A DNA stretch of 64,000 nt from Primulina eburnea (lineage: Eukaryota > Streptophyta > Magnoliopsida > Lamiales > Gesneriaceae). A program made the translations under genes and the position numbers. The DNA is taken from assembly GCF_022965805.1 (NCBI RefSeq), contig NC_133103.1, positions 49,370,490 to 49,434,489 on the forward strand, read 5' to 3'. Position 1 is the first letter of the stretch. Each line of letters begins with the position of its first letter. Positions 1 to 8,768 of the stretch are shown here, piece by piece. Below the pieces are notes generated by a model that saw nothing but the letters and a program-made list of their open reading frames with translations, ran no database searches and was not told where the DNA came from.

Positions 1-494
1 ACACCCACAAATTTTTGTCTTATTTCCTTTACGTACTTTACATTCTTGCCTATTCTTTATCCATCTGTTTCTTGTTAATTGTCGTCGGCGTTGAACATAT
101 AATTTATCACCATTCAACCCGAATTGTTTTCACACTTGTTTATTTTCAGTAGTCCAGTGAAGCTACTCATTAAATGTTGTTCGATTTCCTATTAGATTCT
201 CAAAACATCTTCGTCCTCATATAAATATGCATGTCAACAATTAAATTCTTTAGATGATTGATAATAGGGAAAATGTAAATTTCATTTTGTATGTTTGTCT
301 ATTCTCAATTTTCTTCTTCTATGTTTTAAAATTTAGTCTTAGTCTCAAATGTATAAAATTTTTGACAATTTTAATCATTTTTCATCAAAAATGTTGATTT
401 GTACATTATACATGTGAGAGTCACATCTCTGCCACATCGAAAAACAAGAGCATAATTAGACTAAAAGTAAATGTGGTGGACTATGATTAAAATT

Positions 495-496
<2 letters not shown>

Positions 497-546
<50 letters not shown>
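497..546. repeat. (TA)n microsatellite
   Basis: Pure TA dinucleotide run, about 50 bp. It is the longer allele of the run found at 1,494-1,513 in the second tandem copy. A short apparent ORF through this run encodes only Tyr-Ile repeats and is an artefact. Confidence 0.95.
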
Positions 547-550
<4 letters not shown>

Positions 551-887
551 CATAAAAACCATAAAAATACAAATACACACTAAAATTTTCATAATATAAA
601 TGTGTATAGTTTCAAAGTTGACGCGACAACTTAAAAATATATAACATACATGGGAGAAATTGATCACTCATTGTTTTACATTTATTAAAAGATAACATTC
701 TTGATCAAACATATATATTTTACAGAAACAAACATCCCCACAAAAAACTTTAAAAAATAACACAAATAGATAACATTCTTGATCAAACATATATATTACA
801 GAAACAAACATCCCCACAAAAAACTTTAAAAAATAACACAAATAAAAGGATATTTTTCTTGCAACACTTCATGAGTCGCATCATGAT

Positions 888-1037
888 TTAAAATGTCTGA
901 ATCTTAAAGGGTTCAACAAACATGGCAACAATGAGGGGTTTTAAAACCTTTTCCGGTTCAGTATATCCATCTTCATAGTTCTTGTATGTTACATCTGACG
1001 TCCTTGCCAAGTTGAGGATTATCAAAAGGACGGCTTT
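888..1037 (-). pseudogene. Partial duplicate of terpene synthase last exon
   Basis: The minus strand encodes the same last ~49 residues and stop codon as the functional exon at 1,854-2,159, including the ending FKIQTF. The copy stops abruptly at 1,037, where it joins unrelated downstream sequence. It has no upstream exons and arose from the ~1 kb tandem duplication. The open frame that continues to 1,115 is a chance read-through into the repeat. It should not be annotated as a separate gene. Confidence 0.9.
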
Positions 1038-1853
1038 ACATTCTTGCCTATTCTTTATCCATCTGTTTCTTGTTAATTGTCGTCGGCGTTGAACATATAA
1101 TTTATCACCATTCAACCCGAATTGTTTTCACACTTGTTTATTTTCAGTAGTCCAGTGAAGCTACTCATTAAATGTTGTTCGATTTCCTATTAGATTCTCA
1201 AAACATCTTCGTCCTCATATAAATATGCATGTCAACAATTAAATTCTTTAGATGATTGATAATAGGGAAAATGTAAATTTCATTTTGTATGTTTGTCTAT
1301 TCTCAATTTTCTTCTTCTATGTTTTAAAATTTAGTCTTAGTCTCAAATGTATAAAATTTTTGACAATTTTAATCATTTTTCATCAAAAATGTTGATTTGT
1401 ACATTATACATGTGAGAGTCACATCTCTGCCACATCGAAAAACAAGAGCATAATTAGACTAAAAGTAAATGTGGTGGACTATGATTAAAATTTGATATAT
1501 ATATATATATATAGAGCATAAAAACCATAAAAATACAAATACACACTAAAATTTTCATAATATAAATGTGTATAGTTTCAAAGTTGACGCGACAACTTAA
1601 AAATATATAACATACATGGGAGAAATTGATCACTCATTGTTTTACATTTATTAAAAGATAACATTCTTGATCAAACATATATATTTTACAGAAACAAACA
1701 TCCCCACAAAAAACTTTAAAAAATAACACAAATAGATAACATTCTTGATCAAACATATATATTACAGAAACAAACATCCCCACAAAAAACTTTAAAAAAT
1801 AACACAAATAAAAGGATTTTTTTCTTGCAACACTTCATGAGTCGCATCATGAT

Positions 1854-2159
1854 TTAAAATGTCTGAATCTTAAAGGGTTCAACAAACATGGCAACAATGA
1901 GGGGTTTTAAAACCTTTTCCGGTTCAGTATATCCATCTTCATAGTTCTTGTATGTTACATCTGACGTCCTTGCCAAGTTGAGGATTATCAAAAGGACGGC
2001 TTTCGAACATGGAAATGGTTTCTTGAAATTCTCATTAATATCCTTCCATGCATCTACAACCATTTCTTCAATCTTATGTATTGCCTCTTCCAATGCCACA
2101 CCATTTTCCTTAATGTAGCAGTCGATGCCGGTGGAATTTTGGCCTCTTCTTTTCTCAAT
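1854..2159 (-). CDS. Terpene synthase, exon 7 (last exon)
   Basis: The final exon follows an AG acceptor at 2,160-2,161 (minus strand) and ends at a TAA at 1,854-1,856. It begins with IEKRRGQNSTGIDCY, which completes the second metal-binding motif begun in exon 6. In terpene synthases this NSE/DTE motif, together with DDxxD, binds the Mg2+ that holds the prenyl diphosphate. The rest, about 101 residues, is the helical C-terminal part of the alpha domain, ending FKIQTF. The exon is 306 bp, a normal size for the last exon of class III plant terpene synthases. About half of it is duplicated at 888-1,037. Confidence 0.93.
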   Translation of the reverse strand: MEKRRGQNSTGIDCYIKENGVALEEAIHKIEEMVVDAWKDINENFKKPFPCSKAVLLIILNLARTSDVTYKNYEDGYTEPEKVLKPLIVAMFVEPFKIQTF

Positions 2160-2383
2160 CTACAATAATATGATAATTAAAATAAGTGGTTATGCTCTAA
2201 ACAGAGTGATGACTATAACACACAGACAGTACATTGGTTTATGAGGGAAAATTTTCTAAAGTATGTATTTGTGATACAATTTAAATAACAACTTATATTA
2301 ATCATTTTCACGAATGAAGATATATTTGAAGTAATCAATTCTTACGGATTAGAAAGAATAACGGGAATCATGGTCATTTGTAC

Positions 2384-2629
2384 CTTGTATGAAGCAATAT
2401 CATCGAGTAATCTACCAATTTCTTGGCATGCTCTAAGCATCCTTGGCATCATATTTAGCCATTCGAATTCCATCCTAGTGGCCAAATCCATTCCCATTAA
2501 TGATCCATTCGAAAGAAAGTGGCAAGTGCCAGTTGTTAGAGCATTGCTAAGGTACTCGGAAAATGGTGGCGAATAACCTTCAATAAACCACTTGGCCTCG
2601 ACATTGTAGCTCCTCACTTGTTCTTTCAA
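2384..2629 (-). CDS. Terpene synthase, exon 6
   Basis: The exon is 246 bp in phase 0, between an AG acceptor at 2,630-2,631 and a GT donor at 2,382-2,383. It encodes 82 residues beginning LKEQVRSYNVEAKW and ending LLDDIASYK. The pattern D-I-A-S-Y-K plus I-E from exon 7 matches the DxxSxxxE form of the NSE/DTE motif (about residues 412-419 counted from the start of exon 2). Exon length is close to the 249 bp usual for this position. Reading through the donor adds non-homologous residues and is not the true end. Confidence 0.94.
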
Positions 2630-2722
2630 CTAAATATCATAGTATCAAAATCCATGTTAATTATATGTTGATTAGATAAGAAGAAATGATTTATTTAGTC
2701 ATTTGAAATGAAAAAGTCATAC

Positions 2723-2861
2723 TGCATTTATGGTATAATCTACAGCATAAGATCTTTCTTCTGTTGCTAATTCTTCCTTAAATTCTCCGAAGAGTTTCAA
2801 GACGGCGGTATAAAGTGGTTTCATATATTCTGGTAGTAGATCAACCTCTTTAAAATCCCAC
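2723..2861 (-). CDS. Terpene synthase, exon 5
   Basis: The exon is 139 bp, the canonical length for this exon in plant terpene synthases, bounded by AG at 2,862-2,863 and GT at 2,721-2,722. It encodes WDFKEVDLLPEYMKPLYTAV through DYTINA, the helices just after the aspartate-rich motif in the class I alpha domain. The codon split across the 4/5 junction (AG + G) restores Arg in front of WDF, which supports the boundary. Confidence 0.93.
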
Positions 2862-3042
2862 CTGAAACAACCAAAAATCAAAATGACAATAAAAGCATGT
2901 GGAATAGTTGTTATAAATTTCAATCTTCAAACTCGTTTAGCCAACCAATGAGAAGTGGTTAAATGACTCAAAACTATAGACAATATGACCACATGAAGCA
3001 GATAAATTCATATTTACTAGAGCTATTAGTGCTTTCTTTTAC

Positions 3043-3261
3043 CTTCGAATTGCCATAGTAAAGGCCTCTAGTTCTTCAATTGTACCATAAGCATCAAATG
3101 TATCATCGACTAAAGATAACATTTTGATTATTTTCGCCAGCATGACTCGACCGCGAGAATACCTAGGCAAATGATATGTTCCCACAGTCCAGAAATAGCA
3201 CTCAACAAGTCTATCTCTAGCATAAGGAAGTTTAGACATAAGGTTCAACTCTCTCCACCAC
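3043..3261 (-). CDS. Terpene synthase, exon 4, with DDxxD motif
   Basis: The exon is 219 bp, the canonical size, bounded by AG at 3,262-3,263 and GT at 3,041-3,042. It begins [18 protein letters not shown], with an RxR motif (RDR, about residues 231-233 from exon 2), and carries [18 protein letters not shown] (about residues 268-272) is the aspartate-rich motif that binds the Mg2+ cluster and starts ionisation of the prenyl diphosphate. All motif residues are intact, so the class I active site looks functional. The exon shows no frameshift or stop. Confidence 0.95.
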
Positions 3262-3469
3262 CTGTAAAATAACAAGAAGAAGTAAACAAAATGTATGCCG
3301 ACTAAAATGCTAGTCTAGTTGAGCTCTAGAACACAATCACCAAAATGTTTAATATGTTATAAGATGACGAAAACTATAGATTATATGTAACTGTAAAAAT
3401 TTACCCTTCAAAAGTGAGATGACTCTCTTTACTTTCCTCATTACTTTATGGACGACAAAGTAACATTAC

Positions 3470-3845
3470 CTTGAGAGTTCACAGAGTTCTTGTTTGTGCA
3501 GCATTTGCACTGCATTATAGTCTAATTTGGCAAACTGGAGAAGCGATTCATTTCTAGAATATTCATCATCTTCACAGACAGAGATGTAATGGTATGACTC
3601 AAATCTTTGATACCCAAAATGTAACGGTTGCATGAGGGCATGTTCGACTTGTTTCTTGAGGGGTGGTTTGAGGTTTGGGGCCATAGACTTGAGACAATCA
3701 GTTGTGAAAACAAGTGCATCTTCGAGTATATCTTCATTGTGCTTTCTCAAATGTGCTGCTTCATACAAGCTCAACAAGCCCTTGACATCAGTTTTAAGCG
3801 ACTCATCGAATTTTCCAGCGCTGTCTCTGAATTTGTTAAAAATTC
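3470..3845 (-). CDS. Terpene synthase, exon 3
   Basis: The exon is 376 bp, the canonical length for this exon in the TPS-a/TPS-b families, with AG at 3,846-3,847 and GT at 3,468-3,469. It encodes [20 protein letters not shown] through QELCELSR, covering most of the N-terminal beta domain and the start of the alpha domain. The [18 protein letters not shown] segment is typical of the family. Overlapping ORFs in other frames at this position are shadows. Confidence 0.93.
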
Positions 3846-4426
3846 CTGATCGAAACATAAATTACAATAAATAGTTGTCGTATCTTTTAAAGATAATTGT
3901 CCCATCTCCTCCTCATGCTCGAGTTTGCATGATATAATCAAGACGGGACAATAAAAATACAACCCATTAGTATGCGTATTTTAATTTGCTTGTTTATCCT
4001 CTAAATCATTTAATTTCAGGCTAACTATAATAACTTGGTTCCCTTTTTCCTTTTCAAATAGTTTTCTGCTGGTGTGCGACGTGACATCATATATTGACAC
4101 AGAGTTGTACATTACCAACGAGTCCGATATCACATTAGATGTCCAAGAAAAATGGCTAAAATTAAAAACTTTAAACTTATTGGACGAAGACCAAACTAAA
4201 TTTTCCAATGCTTTAGATAAAAAAAAAATTTATTAACGAATTTTGTATTTTTACCTAATAAAGATTAAATATTGTGGCACATTCCGTCGCATCCATGCTA
4301 TAAAGAAAGTAAACAATTTCTCGTAAAAATGGGAAACATTTTCTATGTAAATTTTATAAGAGAGAAATTATTTTATTTTTATATTATACACGAATGTAAA
4401 CACATGAGGGAGGTATTGACACATAC

Positions 4427-4697
4427 CAGAAGTTAAGTGAAGTCCATGTTGCCTGAATAATCGAAAATGAAGTGAAACTGTGTTTAAGTCATAGGCTTCA
4501 TCTTTGTAATTTGTACTCAGACCAAAATATTGTTCCAATTTTTGTTCAACTTCGTCTTCAAAGTGATAAGAAATGCCTAGGCGTTCAAGTTTATCGATCA
4601 AATTCATGGTGTCCACCACTTTACTCTCTGGATTTGTCAAATTAATCTTCACCTCAACTTTCAACAAATCGATTTCCTTGGAATATTTTTCTGCTAT
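4427..4697 (-). CDS. Terpene synthase, exon 2 (first exon found; gene 5'-incomplete)
   Basis: The exon is 271 bp, from an AG acceptor at 4,698-4,699 to a GTATGT donor at 4,421-4,426. It encodes [20 protein letters not shown] through GLHLTSG. The six exons join in frame into 518 residues ending in TAA. Sesqui- or monoterpene synthases of this type need a further short exon 1 with the N-terminal RR(x)8W region, and I did not find it. Upstream of the acceptor come only ~45 bp of intron, (TA)n, a MITE, more (TA)n and an integrated virus, so exon 1 may be displaced, deleted or beyond the virus. Family TPS-a (cytosolic sesquiterpene) or TPS-b is likely; the product cannot be told from sequence. The boundary with the upstream intron is slightly uncertain because a second AG lies 6 bases further in. 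Confidence 0.88.
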
Positions 4698-4742
4698 CTG
4701 CATAAATTTAATCAATTAATCCTTAGTTGCATAGTAATTTAT

Positions 4743-4758
4743 TTATATATATATATAT

Positions 4759-4792
<34 letters not shown>
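4743..4792. repeat. (TA)n microsatellite upstream of terpene synthase exon 2
   Basis: Nearly pure TA run with one GA interruption, directly upstream of the exon 2 acceptor on the gene strand. A second TA run follows at 4,963-5,017, and the two flank the foldback element. Confidence 0.93.
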
Positions 4793-4796
<4 letters not shown>

Positions 4797-4959
4797 TAGA
4801 TATCCTGCACTCCTACCGTGCACACCTTTGTGAGCACCGATGAGGTGTCACTCATCCATTGGATGCGCAATTTTTCTATATTTCATCATATCCAATGGGT
4901 GAGTGACACCTCATCGGTGCTCACATATGTGTGCACGGTAGGTGTGCAAGATATCAAAA

Positions 4960-4961
<2 letters not shown>
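4793..4961. mobile_element. Foldback MITE (~169 bp) within (TA)n
   Basis: The left arm (4,793 to about 4,865, reading AGTTTAGATATCCTGCACTC onward) and the right arm (about 4,886-4,961) are inverted repeats of about 70 bp with few mismatches, around a loop of about 20 bp. Both arms carry the ACCGTGCACAC and GAGCACCGATGAGGTGTCAC motifs. The element is flanked on both sides by TA repeats, which fits a TA target site, though duplication cannot be proven inside a TA tract. It has no coding capacity. The class is unknown; it may be a Tc1/mariner-type non-autonomous element. Confidence 0.8.

Positions 4962-4962
<1 letters not shown>

Positions 4963-5017
<55 letters not shown>
4963..5017. repeat. (TA)n microsatellite at left virus junction
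   Basis: TA run of about 55 bp that ends directly at the first recognisable base of the integrated pararetrovirus (5,018). Endogenous florendoviruses are reported to favour TA dinucleotide repeats as integration sites, and this junction fits. Confidence 0.92.
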
Positions 5018-5021
<4 letters not shown>

Positions 5022-5277
5022 CAGGAAAATAATTCAGAAAGTAACAAAGAAAGTAATTCAGAAAATAACAACGATGGTTCCCTATTAAAGGAAATATTAA
5101 AGGAAATCCACGAATATATGCAGAAAGTAATTTGCGGAAAATAATAAAATTCTTTAAGGCTGTGGTTCCTCCAGTTTCTGATGTATATAAACCTTTAAGG
5201 GGTCTATATACAGAGCATACTTTTGCAAAGAACTCCACGAATCTTAAAGAAGTAGGCGGTTTAACCAGCCATGAATG

Positions 5278-5278
<1 letters not shown>

Positions 5279-5312
<34 letters not shown>
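5279..5312. repeat. (AT)n tract inside viral noncoding region (minus copy)
   Basis: An AT dinucleotide run lies inside the viral noncoding region. The plus copy has the same run at the same place, but longer (16,055-16,098). It therefore belongs to the integrated viral sequence, or was present before the two copies separated. The flanking 5,018-5,278 and 5,313-5,600 hold no genes. Confidence 0.85.
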
Positions 5313-5316
<4 letters not shown>

Positions 5317-5600
5317 GAACACCAGAATTAAAAACAAAATTTTATTACTAACCTTTGGAATCAAATCTTTACATAAATGAAAGATACAAATCAAAAGGGT
5401 TTCGGATTTCTGGATAATGTTTAAAGGGATTTGGATCTGAGAAAGGGTTTCGGTATTTCTGGAAAATGGGTTGAAGGAATTTTGATCTGGAAATGAGTGG
5501 TAAAGAGAGAGAGGGAGAGAGAAAGAGAAGAGAGAAGAAGAGAGATATGGGTAGAGAGTAGTAAAATGTTTCGGTACCTTAATACCGAGAGTGAGTCCCC

Positions 5601-5609
5601 TTTTATAGA
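5601..5609 (-). promoter_or_regulatory. Predicted viral TATA box (minus copy)
   Basis: The minus strand reads CTATAAAAG just before a CT-rich leader and downstream of ORF2, the expected place for the single pregenomic RNA promoter of a caulimovirid. The same motif is at 15,775-15,783 in the plus copy. Transcription here would run away from the RT region toward the terpene synthase. Activity is inferred. Confidence 0.6.
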
Positions 5610-5729
5610 CTTTTTTAGGGGTATTTTCGGAATTTTATTTTTTATTTTTTTTTTAACACATGAAACTGTACATAAATACAAATACAAATACAATACTCAA
5701 CAATCTAATACAGGAATTTATACAAGCAT

Positions 5730-7115
5730 TTATACTCCACTATTTCCAAAAATCGGTCCAGGGTCATCTGGTCCAAGGAGGTCATCGTCTTCCAAATTGA
5801 GCGAATCATCAGAGGATTCTGACTTTCTTGAAGGTCCTGGTGAGAATTTCATTAATATAGCTTGCATTTCTTCAGGAGTTTTTGCAGATGCAAGCATTGC
5901 CGTCATATGGGATTTCTGTGCTAGGAATTCTGTATGTTGCCGTGTTGGAATCCTGTAAAGTGGTTTCTGAGTTGGGACTTTGGTATTTTTATTATTAACG
6001 ATCCAATCTTGGACATTGGTAGCTGTAAGGCTCGGAGGAATTTTGAATTTGTCCCACCATTTAACTTTGAATCTTCTCTTAATTTGTAAAATTTTCTCAT
6101 CTGAAAATTCAACAGTCCATGAAAGGACCCAGGGAAGATAGAATTTCATACAAAAAAGGGCAAGAGGATGGAATCGTTTTTCTTCTGCTGTTGGGGTATA
6201 TTGGGTTCTAAAAAGATTAAATGAATGTTGGACAGGGTGTTTGAGTATCTCATAAGTGGATCCGAAATATTCCCACCATGTGTACCACCAAGCTGGGAAT
6301 TTTTTGGGGTTACAAATCTTGGTATCAAAATAGAATAACCATGTATGCTTGTGTTTTTGGTTTTGAATTAAGAAGGAATTGTACCAGGCCTGTTGATAGT
6401 CCCAGTAGTCAAAAGGTGTTTCGAAAAATGAGGCTTCTTTATATTTTTCTGGGAATAATATGAGTTTTGAAAGATTATAGCCCCAGTCAATTGGAGCAAT
6501 GACTTTTAGGATTTTGCAGGTGGAATAAGCGGGATCATTATGGCTTTGGTCTAGGTAGAAATTTTTAAACAATGCTGAGTCAGTAGTTTCCAGAATTGCT
6601 TGGTAGAAAAAAGGAGTCTTATTTACATTCCAAGGTTTATAATATCGACCTTTTCCAAAGTATTTCTGAAGTGTTTCAAATGGATCTTTTTCATGGAATC
6701 CTAATTCAACATGTATTATATTTTGCCAATTATTTTTCACAAAATAATCAGAAGGAGCGTTTAATGGTGGTTGTGTAAGAACAAGCTGGGAATTTGTAGT
6801 GTGATAGGTTTTTGAGGAATTATCTGAAAACGAAACAGTTTGGAAGGAATCTTTGGTAAGAATTTCTTTAGAAGGTTTTTTGTCGGAGCTTTCACTTGTC
6901 TGGGCTTTTTCAAGGGAATTTTTTATTTCAGGTGTTTGGAGAAAGGATTCAAGGAATTTGAGTCTTTTTTCCAAATCATCACTTACCTGTGGTTTTGATT
7001 GTGCAGTATCTTTAAGATCCTCTTCTTCTTCCTTTGTAACGATGTCATACCAGGTTTTGATTTTTTCTGGTTCAGTAGGGGTTTGAACAGGCTTTTTATC
7101 CTTTTTGGGTGGCAT
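5730..7115 (-). CDS. Florendovirus-like ORF2 protein, function unknown (minus copy)
   Basis: A 461-residue open frame beginning MPPKKDKKPVQTP. It overlaps the end of the polyprotein frame by 20 nt (ORF1 stop at 7,096-7,098), the arrangement known for florendoviruses, where ORF2 has no assigned function. Visible features are a charged, Lys/Glu-rich first ~120 residues, a tryptophan-rich centre (WWYTWWEYFG at about residue 280, VKWWDKFKIPPS at about 360) and an acidic Ser/Asp-rich tail ending GNSGV. There is no signal peptide or clear membrane segment. The frame is intact and differs from the plus copy at only a few residues (for example Leu/Pro and Pro/Ser near residue 220). As an old insert it may not be expressed. 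Confidence 0.85.
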   Translation of the reverse strand: MPPKKDKKPVQTPTEPEKIKTWYDIVTKEEEEDLKDTAQSKPQVSDDLEKRLKFLESFLQTPEIKNSLEKAQTSESSDKKPSKEILTKDSFQTVSFSDNSSKTYHTTNSQLVLTQPPLNAPSDYFVKNNWQNIIHVELGFHEKDPFETLQKYFGKGRYYKPWNVNKTPFFYQAILETTDSALFKNFYLDQSHNDPAYSTCKILKVIAPIDWGYNLSKLILFPEKYKEASFFETPFDYWDYQQAWYNSFLIQNQKHKHTWLFYFDTKICNPKKFPAWWYTWWEYFGSTYEILKHPVQHSFNLFRTQYTPTAEEKRFHPLALFCMKFYLPWVLSWTVEFSDEKILQIKRRFKVKWWDKFKIPPSLTATNVQDWIVNNKNTKVPTQKPLYRIPTRQHTEFLAQKSHMTAMLASAKTPEEMQAILMKFSPGPSRKSESSDDSLNLEDDDLLGPDDPGPIFGNSGV

Positions 7116-8409
7116 TTCTGTTTTGGAGAAATTCTCTTGTGAGGAAATCAGGTAAAGAATTTGTATCTCCTTTTATGAATTCGATTTCAAAATCAAATAT
7201 GCTAAGAATAGTTTGCCATCTTGCAAAAATTTGTTTTGAGGCAAGATTTTGGACATCCTTTTGTAAAATTTCTTTTCCACTTTTACAATCTATTCTTAAT
7301 AAAAATTTTTGATTTAAAAGATCACTCTGAAATTTTTGAACACATAAGACAATACTCAGAATTTCTTTCTTTATGGCTGAATAATTTTTCTGGGTATCAT
7401 TCCAATGGGCAGAAGTGTACTGAACTATGTTTTCTTTATTCTCTTGTTTTTGTTTTAATATACCTCCATATCCTAAATCTGATGCATCTGTCTCTACGAT
7501 TTTTTGTAGGTTGGGATCTGCTATGTGAAGACATGGAATTTCTAACACTTGTTTTTTGATATTTTTTACGATTTCTGTATGTTTTTTTGTCCATGGTTTT
7601 GGGTTTTTTCTGAGTCTATCATGTAAGGGTTTTGCTATCTTATTGATATTTGGACAAAAATCTAGAACATAATTTAGGCTTCCTAAGAATCTTTGTAATT
7701 GGGTTTTATCGAGTATTTTGTCTGGAAATTTATTTGTAAATTCTAAAGATCTCTCAATGGGAGTTATAGTACCACGAGATATGTAATGACCTAAAAATCT
7801 TATTCTAGTCTGAAAACAGCTTATTTTTGATTTTGATACAACCAGACCATTTTGTTTTGTGACATAAAGAAATGTTTTTAGATGTTTAAAATGATCATCA
7901 ACATTATTAGAGAATATTAATACATCATCAATGTAAACAATGCAAAATTTTGAATAATCATTATAGATTTCATTCATAATTCTTTGGAATTCAGAAGGAG
8001 CATTTTTAAGTCCGAAGGGCATTACATTCCATTCATATTGTCCAAAGGGAACTGTAAAAGCAGTTTTATATTTGTCTTTTTCAGAAATTTGTATTTGCCA
8101 AAATCCAGATTTCATATCGAATTTAGAAAATATATAAGCATTATGGAGTTTTTGTAATAAGTCTTTTTTATTTGGTATTGGATATCTGATCCATTTTAAC
8201 GCTTTATTTAATGGTTTGTAATTAATTACTAATCTAGGTGTTCCTCTTTCAATTTCTGAATTTTTATTAACATAAAAGGCAGCACAACTCCAAGGAGATC
8301 TAGATTTAGAAATTAATCCTTTTTCTTCTAAATCTTGAATTTCTTTTTTACAATGTTCTTCTAATTCAGAATTCATTTGGATTGGTCTTGCTTTAGTTGG
8401 TATTTGTCA
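7096..8409 (-). CDS. Endogenous pararetrovirus reverse transcriptase/RNase H, 5'-truncated polyprotein
   Basis: The frame is open from the inverted-repeat junction at about 8,409 to the stop at 7,096; the first Met, at 8,376, is not a natural start. It contains RT motifs in order: SRSPWSCAAFYV, RLVINYKPLN, FDMKSGFWQIQ, FGLKNAPSEFQ and the catalytic YIDD. RNase H follows, with ETDASDLGYGG, the Glu of YSAIKKEIL and the Asp of LRIDCKSG. These enzymes convert pregenomic RNA to DNA in caulimovirids. All catalytic residues visible here are intact, unlike the plus copy. The last codons overlap the ORF2 start. It lacks protease, coat and movement domains and so is a fragment. Confidence 0.87.
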
Positions 8410-8410
8410 T

Positions 8411-8579
8411 GAACCACAGCCTTAAAGAATTTTATTATTTTCCGCAAATTACTTTCTGCATATATTCGTGGATTTCCTTTAATATTTCCTTTAATAGGGA
8501 ACCATCGTTGTTATTTTCTGAATTACTTTCTTTGTTACTTTCTGAATTATTTTCCTGGTGTATCATTCTCTGCCTATGG
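8411..8579 (+). repeat. Terminal redundancy of viral unit, 5' copy
   Basis: About 168 bp identical or nearly so to 16,213-16,379, beginning GAACCACAGCCTTAAAGAAT. It shows that the insert derives from a circular or concatemeric viral genome. In the 3' copy the match ends where TA repeats begin. The same segment, inverted, is at 5,018 to about 5,172. Confidence 0.92.
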
Positions 8580-8590
8580 TATCAGAGCCA
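8577..8590 (+). promoter_or_regulatory. Viral primer-binding site, initiator tRNA-Met
   Basis: TGGTATCAGAGCCA is complementary to the 3' end of plant initiator tRNA-Met. It is the minus-strand DNA primer site and conventional base 1 of caulimovirid genomes. It is followed by a 178-nt leader (8,591-8,768) without a significant ORF. Confidence 0.9.
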
Positions 8591-8768
8591 CGGGGGGTGT
8601 GTGTTTATAGAAAATAAAATCTTTAATAAAAAATTAAGTCTAGAAATTTAAGATCTCTTGAGTGTTTTGCCTAAGAAAGTCTGGGTAGTAAGTCCTTTAA
8701 GGCCGTTAACCCTAAGAATTGCTTAGGATTGTAGAGAGAAATTTTATTTCAAGATAAAATTTTTAATT

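Larger units (their letters stand above)
38..2003. repeat. Tandem duplication (~1 kb unit) of terpene synthase 3' end and downstream DNA
   Basis: Bases 38-1,037 are repeated almost exactly at 1,038-2,003. The offset is 998 bp on the left and 966 bp on the right, and the 32-bp difference is explained by a longer TA run in the first copy (about 497-546) than in the second (about 1,494-1,513). The copied DNA includes the last ~150 bp of the terpene synthase final exon. Each unit also contains a smaller tandem repeat of about 77 bp (about 690-845 and 1,660-1,815). The junction at 1,037/1,038 falls within the coding sequence of the final exon copy, so the left copy is a 3' gene fragment. This is seen directly by comparing the two stretches. 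Confidence 0.93.
5018..8410 (-). mobile_element. Endogenous pararetrovirus, truncated copy (Florendovirus-like), minus strand
   Basis: This stretch is the reverse complement of about 12,973-16,363 in the plus-strand copy, with very few differences. On the minus strand it runs from inside the reverse transcriptase domain (junction about 8,409) through RNase H, ORF2 and the promoter region to the end of the terminally redundant segment at 5,018. Movement protein, coat and protease parts are absent. A ~16-bp insertion or deletion in the CT-rich tract after the TATA box (about 5,540-5,560) and differing internal TA lengths separate it from the other copy. It abuts the plus copy head-to-head. Family assignment (Caulimoviridae) rests on domain order and on two overlapping ORFs. 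Confidence 0.88.

Noticed and set aside
461..667. ORF with Tyr-Ile repeats
   Set aside because: It is a translation of the TA microsatellite; the same applies to frames at 4,818-5,144, 4,886-5,071, 16,015-16,426 and 16,364-16,564.
3628..3874. Plus-strand ORFs over the terpene synthase exons
   Set aside because: Antisense shadows of exon 3; no domain and contrary to the spliced gene.
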